From positions 1 through 6,833 of the forward strand of contig JACRIP010000118.1 of assembly GCA_016220045.1 (NCBI GenBank): 6,833 nucleotides of DNA. The letters run 5' to 3'. The position numbers and the translations under genes are program-made. Under the pieces are notes generated by a model, which was not told where the DNA came from, ran no database searches, and was given only the letters and a program-made list of their open reading frames with translations. This document shows positions 1-6,183 of this stretch, piece by piece (within the stretch, counting starts at the first letter, position 1; each line of letters opens with the position of its first letter). This DNA comes from Planctomycetota bacterium (GTDB taxonomy: Bacteria > Planctomycetota > MHYJ01 > WSZJ01 > JACPWG01).

Positions 1-50
1 GCAGCGCAATGACGATGCAGTTTTCCGCTCCGTCGCGGCCGGTCGTCGCC

Positions 51-144
51 CCCTTGGTGGCCCTTCGTGTTTCTCGTTTTGTGGCCCTTCGTGTTCCCGT
101 AGCTCCCTTCGTGGCTCTTCGCCCGTCTTCGTGGCACTCCCTGG
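51..144. repeat. Degenerate 10-nt tandem repeat array (CCCTTCGTGG type)
   Basis: CTTCGTG occurs at 63, 87, 107 and 127, with variants CTTGGTG at 53 and CTTCGCC at 117. Cut into 10-nt units, these read CCCTTGGTGG (51-60), CCCTTCGTGT (61-70), a decayed unit (71-80), a 4-nt GTGG insertion, CCCTTCGTGT (85-94), a decayed unit, CCCTTCGTGG (105-114), CTCTTCGCCC (115-124) and GTCTTCGTGG (125-134). The phase of 10 nt is kept on both sides of the insertion. It ends about 55 nt before the putative -35 element. Function is unknown. Confidence 0.6.
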
Positions 145-199
145 GCCGACCAGCGCGCACCTTCCCCCCGCCGTCGCCCGCGCCCGCCCCGGAAAACGC

Positions 200-229
200 T
201 TGACGGCGCAACCCGGGACCGGGTATATG
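200..229 (+). promoter_or_regulatory. Probable sigma-70-type promoter of the phosphatase-kinase genes
   Basis: TTGACG at 200-205 matches the -35 consensus at five of six positions. TATATG at 224-229 matches the -10 consensus at four of six, and the spacer is 18 nt. It lies about 44 nt upstream of the ATG at 274 and is the most AT-rich patch in a very GC-rich leader. The position is right for transcribing the phosphatase and the kinase behind it. The call rests on motif matching only. Confidence 0.45.
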
Positions 230-273
230 GGTTCGTTCCTGACCCCACCCATTTCACGCCCGAGACGCGCTGC

Positions 274-2208
274 ATGGCGGTAGAGCGAAACACGCGAAAG
301 ATCGGCAGCCGGGCCACGCCGGCCGGCGGCCGGCCCGCCGTGGCCCCCAGTTCCGGCACCCGCCGCGGCCCCGCCGCGGGCGCGCGCGGCGCGGGTGGAC
401 GCGGGAAGACCCGCCCGCCGGAGGACGAGCCGGCCGAAGAGGGACCTCGCTCCATGGGTGGCGAAGAGGAAGAGGGCGGCAGCGCGCGTGAGCCGCGCGG
501 ACGCGAAGACATCAAGCCTACCGGCATCCCCCTGGCCATCCGCTTCGCCGTCATCATCGCCGGCAGTGTCGCCGTGGCCGCCGGGCTCCTCTTGCTGCTC
601 GCCCGCGACGGCACGACCAAGGCCACCAATGACGAGATCAATGCGGCCGGCGTGCGCATGGTCAAGGTGCTCGGCTGCTTCGAATTCGAGTACTGGAACG
701 ACATCGGGACGCACGCCAATACGATCAAGATGAACGCGCGCATCAAGGAGCTCGTGGAGGGTCTCGGCAAGACGATCACGGCCAAGAAACCCGAGAGCGA
801 GGAGGAGAAGAAGGCGCAGGAGAAGGCGGTAACCGAGCTGACGGAGGCCGGCAACAGCCTCACCCAGGCGCTGGAGTCGATGATCTCCGAGGATCCGCTT
901 TCGCGCATGGGCAATTCGGACCTCAATGTCAAGATGGGGGTCAAGAGCCCGGACATCATCGACATCGTCATTCTCAATAACCAGAACCAGGCGCTCTGCC
1001 AGGTCAACAAGGGCTCGCAGTCGGTCTCCCTCTCCAACCAGGTGCCGCTAGGCGAGAACGAGGGCGTGAAAATCGTCGAAGGCTACTACCAGTCCTCGAC
1101 CGGCGGCGGGCGCACGCGCTCCTATACCAAGACCATCATCGGCAAGGACGGGCAGCAGTTGGGCAAGGTGCTGCTCTTCCTCTCCGCCGCCAAGATCGAC
1201 GAAGTGCAGAAGCGGATCACCTCCGCGCTGATCATCCCGGCCGGCATCGTGGTCGTGATCGGCGCGATCATCGGCCTGGTGTTCGCCAACCTCGTCACCA
1301 AGCCGGTCAAGATGCTGGTGCGCGACATCCAGGCGGTGGCCGAGGGCGACCTCGAACACCAGACCAAGGCGATCTCGACCGACGAGATCGGCATCGTCGC
1401 CAAAGCCTTCAACTCCATGACGAAATCGCTGAAGGACGCGCACGAAGCCGAACTCGAGACCAAGGCGCTCGAGCACGAACTCAATATCGCCACCGAAATC
1501 CAGTCCAACCTGCTGCCCAAGAAGATCCCCAAGATCCCCGGCTTCGACGTCTCGGCCTACTACCGCCCGTCCAAGGAAGTCGGCGGCGACTACTACGACT
1601 TCATCCCGATCGACTCCGACAACCTGGGCATCGTCGTGGCCGACGTCTCGGGTAAGGGCATTCCCGGATCGATGGTCATGACCATGGCGCGCTCGCTCCT
1701 GCGCATGGAAGCCGAGCGCAACCTCTCGACCGCCGACACCCTGATCAAGACCAACCGCATCCTGGCGAAGGACATCCGCCGCGGCATGTTCGTCACCGCG
1801 ATGTACATGATCCTGAACGTGAAGACGCGCACGCTCCTGGTGTCGAGCGCGGGCCACAACCCGCTCCACCTCTGGCGCCACAAAACCAAGTCGCAGGAGC
1901 TGGTCAACCCGAACGGCATCGCGTTGGGCTTCGACAAGGGTCCGATCTTCGAGCGCACCGTGAAAGAACAGCGCTACCAGCTCTACCCGGGCGACCGCTT
2001 CACGGCCTACACCGACGGCGTGGTCGAGGCGATGAACCTGGCGATGGAGGAGTACGGCGACGATCGCTTCTTCGGCCACTGTCGCAACCTGGCCGACCGC
2101 GAGTCGAACCAGTTCATCAACGTGGTCGTCAAGGACCTCGATGAACACAAGGGCTCGGGGCCCCAGCACGACGACATCACGCTCGTCACCTTCCGCTTCA
2201 TGCCCTGA
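274..2208 (+). CDS. Membrane-bound HAMP/SpoIIE PP2C serine phosphatase (RsbU-like)
   Basis: This 644-residue protein is a sensor phosphatase expected to dephosphorylate a STAS-domain anti-sigma antagonist, probably the one encoded at 2830. Residues 1-85 are a low-complexity cytoplasmic tail. TM helices lie at about 88-110 and 317-341 and flank a roughly 205-residue extracytoplasmic region. A HAMP domain (about 342-390) contains the typical Pro344 and a DEIG motif at 370-373, followed by a short coiled coil (about 388-410). The SpoIIE/PP2C domain (about 414-644) keeps the acidic metal-binding positions: Asp439 in VGGDYYDF, Asp457 in VADVSGKG, Asp581 in YTDGVVEA and Asp633/Asp634 in QHDDITL. 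Hence it is likely active. The start is uncertain. The ATG at 274 has no clear ribosome site, whereas the in-frame ATG at 454 (Met61) has AAGAGGGA at 437-444 in front, so a 584-residue form lacking most of the tail is possible. The kinase gene follows after 21 nt. The family assignment is firm; the ligand sensed is unknown. Confidence 0.93.
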   Translation: MAVERNTRKIGSRATPAGGRPAVAPSSGTRRGPAAGARGAGGRGKTRPPEDEPAEEGPRSMGGEEEEGGSAREPRGREDIKPTGIPLAIRFAVIIAGSVAVAAGLLLLLARDGTTKATNDEINAAGVRMVKVLGCFEFEYWNDIGTHANTIKMNARIKELVEGLGKTITAKKPESEEEKKAQEKAVTELTEAGNSLTQALESMISEDPLSRMGNSDLNVKMGVKSPDIIDIVILNNQNQALCQVNKGSQSVSLSNQVPLGENEGVKIVEGYYQSSTGGGRTRSYTKTIIGKDGQQLGKVLLFLSAAKIDEVQKRITSALIIPAGIVVVIGAIIGLVFANLVTKPVKMLVRDIQAVAEGDLEHQTKAISTDEIGIVAKAFNSMTKSLKDAHEAELETKALEHELNIATEIQSNLLPKKIPKIPGFDVSAYYRPSKEVGGDYYDFIPIDSDNLGIVVADVSGKGIPGSMVMTMARSLLRMEAERNLSTADTLIKTNRILAKDIRRGMFVTAMYMILNVKTRTLLVSSAGHNPLHLWRHKTKSQELVNPNGIALGFDKGPIFERTVKEQRYQLYPGDRFTAYTDGVVEAMNLAMEEYGDDRFFGHCRNLADRESNQFINVVVKDLDEHKGSGPQHDDITLVTFRFMP

Positions 2209-2218
2209 TCACACCGCT

Positions 2219-2223
2219 AGGAG
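2219..2223 (+). promoter_or_regulatory. Ribosome binding site of the kinase gene
   Basis: AGGAG lies 6 nt upstream of the ATG at 2230, inside the short gap after the phosphatase stop codon. It supports 2230 as the start and translation from the same message as the phosphatase. Confidence 0.7.
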
Positions 2224-2229
2224 TCCGGA

Positions 2230-2688
2230 ATGGCCGGGGACGTCTATCGAGATCGGATCATCATCTCGAACGACACGCGCTTCCTGAGCCTGGCGCGCGA
2301 GTTCACCCAGCGGATGATCCGCGCGTCGACGCTGTCGCGCACGGAGGAGAGCAAGATCATCCTCGCGGTCGATGAGGCCGTGACCAACATCATCGAACAC
2401 GGCTACGAGAACCAGAAGGACGGCACGATCGAAATGGAGATCGAGGCCGGCCAGGACCAGTTCCGCGTGATCATCCGCGATTCGGGGAAGGAGTTCGATC
2501 CCAGCTCCATCAAGGACCCCGACATGGACGACCACGTGAAGAAGGGAAAGAAGAAGGGATTGGGCATCTTCCTGATGCGCCAGATCATGGATGAAGTGAA
2601 GTACGTCTTCAAGGAAGGCGTCCAGAACGAGCTCATCCTGGTCAAGAACCTGAAGAAGAAGCCCGAAGAGAAGGCCCCGTCCGCGTGA
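2230..2688 (+). CDS. RsbW/SpoIIAB-like anti-sigma factor serine kinase (HATPase_c_2)
   Basis: This 152-residue cytoplasmic protein has the size and fold signature of the GHKL-type serine kinases that phosphorylate STAS antagonists and sequester a client, classically a sigma factor. The N box is at residues 44-59 (AVDEAVTNIIEHGY, with Glu49, Asn53 and His57). The G1 box is Asp84-Ser-Gly86 in IRDSGKEFDP. The G2 box is GLGIFLMRQIMDEV at about 110-123. These elements for ATP binding and catalysis appear intact. The stretch before the G2 glycines, in the ATP-lid region, is unusually lysine-rich (KKGKKKG, 104-110), and the C-terminal tail from about 139 is also Lys/Glu-rich. The gene lies 21 nt after the phosphatase and has a good ribosome site. 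It is followed by a 141-nt gap before the STAS gene, so kinase and antagonist may be separately adjustable. No sigma factor gene is visible in the window, so the client is unknown. Confidence 0.9.
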   Translation: MAGDVYRDRIIISNDTRFLSLAREFTQRMIRASTLSRTEESKIILAVDEAVTNIIEHGYENQKDGTIEMEIEAGQDQFRVIIRDSGKEFDPSSIKDPDMDDHVKKGKKKGLGIFLMRQIMDEVKYVFKEGVQNELILVKNLKKKPEEKAPSA

Positions 2689-2696
2689 CTCCCGGC

Positions 2697-2713
2697 CCGC
2701 GGCCGGTCCGCGG
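2697..2713 (+). terminator. Short GC hairpin after the kinase gene, possible weak terminator
   Basis: Two copies of the palindrome CCGCGG (2697-2702 and 2708-2713) flank a 5-nt loop and can form a 6-bp stem starting 9 nt past the kinase stop. There is no T-run after it, so it is not a standard intrinsic terminator. It could attenuate transcription between kinase and STAS genes or have no function. Confidence 0.25.
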
Positions 2714-2732
2714 ATCTCCGGTTGGCCTAAGG

Positions 2733-2738
2733 TATATT
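2733..2738 (+). promoter_or_regulatory. Possible -10 element upstream of the STAS gene
   Basis: TATATT matches the -10 consensus at five of six positions. It stands in the 141-nt gap after the kinase gene, preceded by GG as is the TATATG element at 224. No -35 hexamer is seen at the right distance (TTGGCC at 2722 is too close). If real, it would give an untranslated leader of roughly 85 nt and independent expression of the STAS-DUF58-BatA genes. Confidence 0.3.
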
Positions 2739-2816
2739 GCCTGGTACGAAGAGACCTCCGGCCCGACGCGATCGCCACGTCGTCTGCCTGGTCATCACGA
2801 TCCCCGAGGGGGTGCG

Positions 2817-2823
2817 AAAGGAG
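2817..2823 (+). promoter_or_regulatory. Ribosome binding site that fixes the STAS start
   Basis: AAAGGAG, a near-perfect Shine-Dalgarno sequence, is placed 6 nt before the ATG at 2830. It decides against a longer reading from a TTG at 2737, which would add 31 unconserved residues. Confidence 0.8.
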
Positions 2824-2829
2824 AGCGCG

Positions 2830-3177
2830 ATGCCCGAGTTTCAGATCAATACGCAGAAGCTGCAAAACGGCGTGATGTTCATCACCGTCAGCGGCTTCCT
2901 GGATGCCCACACCTTCGAGGAGATGGAGCGGACCATCAACGATCTCTTCGAGCGCAATAGCTACCGCCTGGTGGTGGACCTGTCGCGCCTCGACTACATC
3001 TCCAGCGCCGGCGCCGGCGTCTTCATCGGCGCCATCGGCACCGCCCAGGAGAACGACGGCAACATCATCCTCATGCGCCCGTCGCCCAACGTGAAGGAAG
3101 TCTTCGACCTCCTCGGCCTCTCCCAGATCTTCACCTTCGCGGACGACATCGACAACGCCGTGCGCGCCTTCGGGTAG
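2830..3177 (+). CDS. STAS-domain anti-sigma factor antagonist (RsbV/SpoIIAA-like)
   Basis: This 115-residue single-domain STAS protein is the expected switch partner. When unphosphorylated it binds the kinase and frees the kinase's client; when phosphorylated it is inactive until the phosphatase acts. The beta strand with SGFLDAHTF (21-29) and the motif LDYISSAGAGVFIG (54-67) are typical. By alignment with Bacillus subtilis SpoIIAA, where Ser58 lies in MDSSG, the phospho-acceptor should be Ser59. The next residue is Ala60, where SpoIIAA has a second serine. The conserved tail region PNVKEVFDLLGL (86-97) is present. The length is normal for the family and the ribosome site is strong. The stop is only 5 nt before the DUF58 gene, so the two are probably translated from the same message. 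A role as partner of the kinase at 2230 is inferred from proximity. Confidence 0.92.
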   Translation: MPEFQINTQKLQNGVMFITVSGFLDAHTFEEMERTINDLFERNSYRLVVDLSRLDYISSAGAGVFIGAIGTAQENDGNIILMRPSPNVKEVFDLLGLSQIFTFADDIDNAVRAFG

Positions 3178-3182
3178 ACGCC

Positions 3183-4061
3183 GTGCTCTTCGACGAGGAA
3201 TTCATCCGGAGCCTCGAATACCTCTCCATCGTCGCCCGCAAGATCCTCTCCGGCCAGGAACGCGCCGACCGCGAGAGCCTCCGCCGCGGCGGCTCGATCG
3301 AGTTCGCCGACCACCGCACCTATACCCCCGGCGACGAACTCAAATACCTCGACTGGAACGTCTACGCCCGCCACGGGCACCTCTTCATCAAGGAGTTCTC
3401 CGCCGAGGAGAACGTCCACGTCCGGGTCTTCCTCGACGCCTCCCGTTCCATGGCCGGCGCCACCGGCGCGAAAGGCGACTTCGCCAAACGCCTCGCCGCC
3501 GCCCTCGCCTACGTCGGCCTCGCCCACTTCGACCAGATCTCCTTCTTCCCCTTCGCGGCCACGCTCGGGGACGGAGTCCGCGCGCTGCGCGGCAAGCAGC
3601 GCATCTTCGAGCTCCTCCCCTTCATCGAGAAAATCCCCTACGCCGGCACGACGTCGCTCGAGGCGGCCTTCCGCACGCCGGTGCCGAAACAGCGCGGGCG
3701 GCGCGTCGGGCTCGTGATCTCCGACCTGTACGACCTGGAAGGCTACGCGCGCGGGCTGCGGCTCCTGCTCGCGCAAGGGCTGGAGCTGCGCGTGCTGCAC
3801 CTGGTGGAAGAGGGGGACCTCGATCCGGGGCGGACCGGGCGGCTCAAGCTGGTGGATCGCGAGACGCGGCGGACGCGCGAGGTGCTCCTGACCGAGCCGC
3901 TGGCCGCGCGCTACCGGCTGGTGCTCGAGGCCTGGCTGGAGGAGGTCGAGTCCTGGTGCCTGGCCTCCGAGATCGGCTACGCGCGCGTGCTCACCAGCCT
4001 GCCCCTCGAGAAGGTCGTGGTCGAACTGCTGCGGCGCAAGGGCGTTCTGGACCGGCGGTGA
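3183..4061 (+). CDS. DUF58 family protein with von Willebrand factor A-like fold
   Basis: This 292-residue DUF58 protein is normally encoded next to a MoxR AAA+ ATPase and BatA/BatB-type membrane proteins in gene clusters linked to envelope stress or to assembly of other proteins. The precise biochemical role of the family is not settled. The hallmark block at residues 40-71 is complete: FADHRTYTPGDELKYLDW, then YARHGHLFIKEF, with Arg45, Pro49-Gly-Asp51 and Asp57-Trp58. A MIDAS-type metal site is visible as Asp85-Ala-Ser87-Arg-Ser89, with Thr156/Thr157 and Asp181 (VISDLYD) as further candidate ligands. There is no signal peptide or TM helix, so it is probably cytoplasmic. The start is GTG, 5 nt after the STAS stop, without a clear ribosome site, which suggests coupled translation; the N terminus (LFDEEFIRSLEYL) fits the family's usual beginning. 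Codon endings change from mostly C to mostly G near 3660. No MoxR gene is adjacent in this window. Confidence 0.9.
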   Translation: MLFDEEFIRSLEYLSIVARKILSGQERADRESLRRGGSIEFADHRTYTPGDELKYLDWNVYARHGHLFIKEFSAEENVHVRVFLDASRSMAGATGAKGDFAKRLAAALAYVGLAHFDQISFFPFAATLGDGVRALRGKQRIFELLPFIEKIPYAGTTSLEAAFRTPVPKQRGRRVGLVISDLYDLEGYARGLRLLLAQGLELRVLHLVEEGDLDPGRTGRLKLVDRETRRTREVLLTEPLAARYRLVLEAWLEEVESWCLASEIGYARVLTSLPLEKVVVELLRRKGVLDRR

Positions 4062-4068
4062 CGCGCAC

Positions 4069-5967
4069 ATGAATGGAATCGAATGGGTCAGCCCGGCGGC
4101 GGGCTGGCTGCTCGTGCTGGCGGCGCCGGTCGTGGCGCTGCATTTCTACCGCGGGCGCAAGCGCACGGTCGAGGTGCCGTGCCTGGCGCTGTGGGAGCGC
4201 GTGCTCGCGACCGAAGTCGCGGGTTCGGGTCTGCGGGCGCTCTCGAACCTGCTGCCGCTCGCGCTCTGCCTCGCCGCGCTCGTGGGGCTGGCGGGGGCGG
4301 CGGGCGCGCCCCGTCCGGCGCCGGCGGCGGAGCGGCCGCCGCGCTCCTGGGCGATCCTGCTGGACACGTCGCTGTCGATGCGCGCGCGCGACGTCGAGAA
4401 CGGCGATCGCTGGTCCGAGGCGGTGGCGCGGGTGCGCGCGCTGCTCGCGGCCCTGCCGGCGCGCGACCGCGTGCTCCTGGTCTCCTGCGGCACGGCGGTG
4501 CGCGCGGTCGGACCCCACCCGCCGCAAACCGAGCGGATCGCCTCCTTCCTCGCCGGCCTCGCGCCGGGCGGCGTCGGCGCGCCGCTGGAGCGCGCCCTCT
4601 CGATCGCGCGCGAATTGCTCCCCGACCTCGACGCCGCCGAAATCGTCCTGGTTTCGGACGGCGCCGGCATGTCCGGCCTCGACGCCTTCCTGCGCGCGCC
4701 GCGCCGGTGGTTCGTCTGCGTCGGCTCCCGGTCCGACCATCTCGGGCTGCTCGGCGCCGGCGTGGACCGCCGCTGGGGCTCGCGCCGCGGGCTGGTTTTC
4801 GCCCGCGTGCGCAATTACGGAAAGTACCCGAGGGAGACGCTGGTCACGATTCGCGGCGGGGACCAGGGCGACGCGGTCCTGAACTCGCGCAAGGTCGCCT
4901 TCCCGGCCGGTGCGGAGGTGGACGTGACGCTGGAGATCCCGCCGGACGCGGGGGAGCGGCTGGTGGTCGAACTGGGCGACCCGGACTTCTTCGCGGAGGA
5001 CCGGCGCGCCTGGGTGGCGCTCCAGCCCTTCCGGCGGCCGCGCGTCCTGGTCGTGGCGCACGGCGCGCCCGATCCGTTCCTGGCGTCGACCCTGTCGGCC
5101 CTGCGGGAGGCGCTCGACGTCGAAGGCAGCGGAACGGTGACCCCGGAACGCTACGAGGCGGCACGGGGGAAGGGCAGTCCGGGCGACATCACGGTCTTCG
5201 ACGGGACGTCGCCGAGCGCGCCGCCGACCTCGGGCAACTACCTGTTCCTGGGCTCGGAGGGGGAGCACGTGCCGGTGCGCCTGTCCGGGCGCGTGGAGAA
5301 GCCGGTGGTCTGGAAATGGGGCGGGGACGCGGCGATCTTCCGGCCGATCGCGGTCGACGCGCTGCGCATCGGCGTGGCGCGCGTGGCGCAGCCGGGCGCG
5401 GAGGAGCGCGCCCTGATCGAGTGCCCGCAGGGGGCGCTGGCGCTCTTCGGCGACCGCGAGGAGTTGCACTACGCATGGGTCGGCTTCCGCCTGGCGGACT
5501 CGAATTTCCCGCTGCTGGTGGCGTTTCCGCTCTTCGTGAAGGGGCTTTTCGGCTGGTTCGCGGGGCGGCGCGAGTGGGCGTTCGACGAGTGCTACGCGGT
5601 GGGATCGCCGATCGCGCCGCGCGCGGCGCTGCCGCAGGGCGTGTCGGAGGTGACGGTGGTGGACGAGTCGGACGCGACGCGGCGGTGGCGCGTGCCGGTG
5701 ACGCGGCGGTCGTTCGAGTTCTGGGGCGCGGACCGGCCGGGTTTTTACCGGATCGAGGCCGGCCGGACCGGGTGGCGCACGGGCGTGAACCTGGCGAGCG
5801 CGAGCGAGTCGGACCTGGCGCCGCGGCGTGATCTGGCGAAGCCGCCGCCGCTGCCGGCGCGCGAGCCGGAGCCGGGGGAGGCGGGGCGGTGGTCGTTGTG
5901 GCTCGCGTGCGGAGCGGCCGCTGCGCTCCTCGCCGAGTGGTTCGTGTCCCACCGGAGCGCGGGATAA
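4069..5967 (+). CDS. BatA-like membrane protein with von Willebrand factor A domain
   Basis: This 632-residue protein has a BatA N-terminal region (about 6-45; hydrophobic segment 11-27 then basic FYRGRKR), a second TM helix at about 58-78, a VWA domain (about 93-220), a long middle region and a final TM helix at about 608-626. The VWA domain has the MIDAS triad Asp99-Thr-Ser101-Leu-Ser103 and a later Asp197 (LVSDGAG). The Thr normally found in a GGT motif seems replaced in PGGVGAPL (166-173). The middle region (about 325-395, VLVVAHGAPDPF to YLFLG) resembles the amidotransferase-like segment common in such proteins, with no catalytic triad recognisable. The block ADSNFPLLVAFPLFVKGL (476-493) is also typical of the class. 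The start at 4069 lies 7 nt after the DUF58 stop, with no good ribosome site, again suggesting coupling. It probably anchors the DUF58 protein at the membrane; this partner role is inferred from the common pairing of the two families. Confidence 0.85.
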   Translation: MNGIEWVSPAAGWLLVLAAPVVALHFYRGRKRTVEVPCLALWERVLATEVAGSGLRALSNLLPLALCLAALVGLAGAAGAPRPAPAAERPPRSWAILLDTSLSMRARDVENGDRWSEAVARVRALLAALPARDRVLLVSCGTAVRAVGPHPPQTERIASFLAGLAPGGVGAPLERALSIARELLPDLDAAEIVLVSDGAGMSGLDAFLRAPRRWFVCVGSRSDHLGLLGAGVDRRWGSRRGLVFARVRNYGKYPRETLVTIRGGDQGDAVLNSRKVAFPAGAEVDVTLEIPPDAGERLVVELGDPDFFAEDRRAWVALQPFRRPRVLVVAHGAPDPFLASTLSALREALDVEGSGTVTPERYEAARGKGSPGDITVFDGTSPSAPPTSGNYLFLGSEGEHVPVRLSGRVEKPVVWKWGGDAAIFRPIAVDALRIGVARVAQPGAEERALIECPQGALALFGDREELHYAWVGFRLADSNFPLLVAFPLFVKGLFGWFAGRREWAFDECYAVGSPIAPRAALPQGVSEVTVVDESDATRRWRVPVTRRSFEFWGADRPGFYRIEAGRTGWRTGVNLASASESDLAPRRDLAKPPPLPAREPEPGEAGRWSLWLACGAAAALLAEWFVSHRSAG

Positions 5968-6002
5968 CCGGATGGGGGGACGAAGATGGGGGAGACCTCT
6001 CC

Positions 6003-6021
6003 GGCACCCGAGGGGGGTGCC
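6003..6021 (+). terminator. GC hairpin 36 nt after the BatA-like gene, possible terminator
   Basis: GGCACCC (6003-6009) pairs perfectly with GGGTGCC (6015-6021) across a 5-nt GAGGG loop. Only TTT triplets inside the following G-rich repeat come after it, so it lacks a proper T-run. Its position at the end of a five-gene + strand series fits a terminator or a 3' end stabiliser. Confidence 0.4.
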
Positions 6022-6027
6022 CCGCGG

Positions 6028-6059
6028 GTTTGGGGGTTTGGGAGTTTGGCGGTTTGGCA
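6028..6059 (+). repeat. Four tandem octamers, GTTTGG-type, G-rich strand
   Basis: The units are GTTTGGGG (6028-6035), GTTTGGGA (6036-6043), GTTTGGCG (6044-6051) and GTTTGGCA (6052-6059). The TTT triplets start at 6029, 6037, 6045 and 6053, exactly 8 nt apart. Bases five and six are constant and the last two vary. Confidence 0.75.
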
Positions 6060-6183
6060 CACTCGGGGGAAGCGCGGGCCATCCCGGAAGATCCAACTTG
6101 CCACGGGGTGCGAAGGAAGTCGGCAGGTACCGTCGTCATCGAGTGTGGAGTTGATCGTGCGACGTGTGGTTGCACAAGCAGAT

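Larger units (their letters stand above)
1..273. other. Non-coding upstream region with repeats and promoter
   Basis: I see no convincing gene here. The stretch contains, in order, a short unassigned start, a degenerate CCCTTCGTGG-type repeat array (about 51-144), a C-rich low-complexity stretch (about 160-193) and a probable promoter (200-229) ahead of the phosphatase gene. A 64-codon open frame at 9-203 is only the translation of the repeat array and is not supported as a gene. A + strand gene ending at the very left edge cannot be excluded, because a TGA occurs at 10-12. Confidence 0.6.

Noticed and set aside
9..203. 64-residue + strand open frame at the left edge
   Set aside because: It translates the CTTCGTG repeat array (repeated VALR-type segments), has no ribosome site and no family resemblance.
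1048..2169. 373-residue - strand open frame
   Set aside because: It is antisense to the SpoIIE/HAMP region, whose conserved motifs prove the + strand frame; its composition is His/Asp/Val-rich, as expected from a reverse frame of GC-rich coding DNA.
2737..2829. N-terminal extension of the STAS protein from a TTG codon
   Set aside because: The AAAGGAG site at 2817-2823 sets the start at 2830, and the extra residues are basic, Pro-rich and unlike STAS proteins.
4083..5831. 582-residue + strand open frame overlapping the BatA-like gene
   Set aside because: Gly/Ala/Arg-rich product of another frame; the frame from 4069 carries the BatA, VWA and TM signatures.
3991..6096. 701-residue - strand open frame
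   Set aside because: Arg/Pro/Ala-rich low-complexity translation opposite the BatA-like gene and running into the octamer repeat region; no domain visible.
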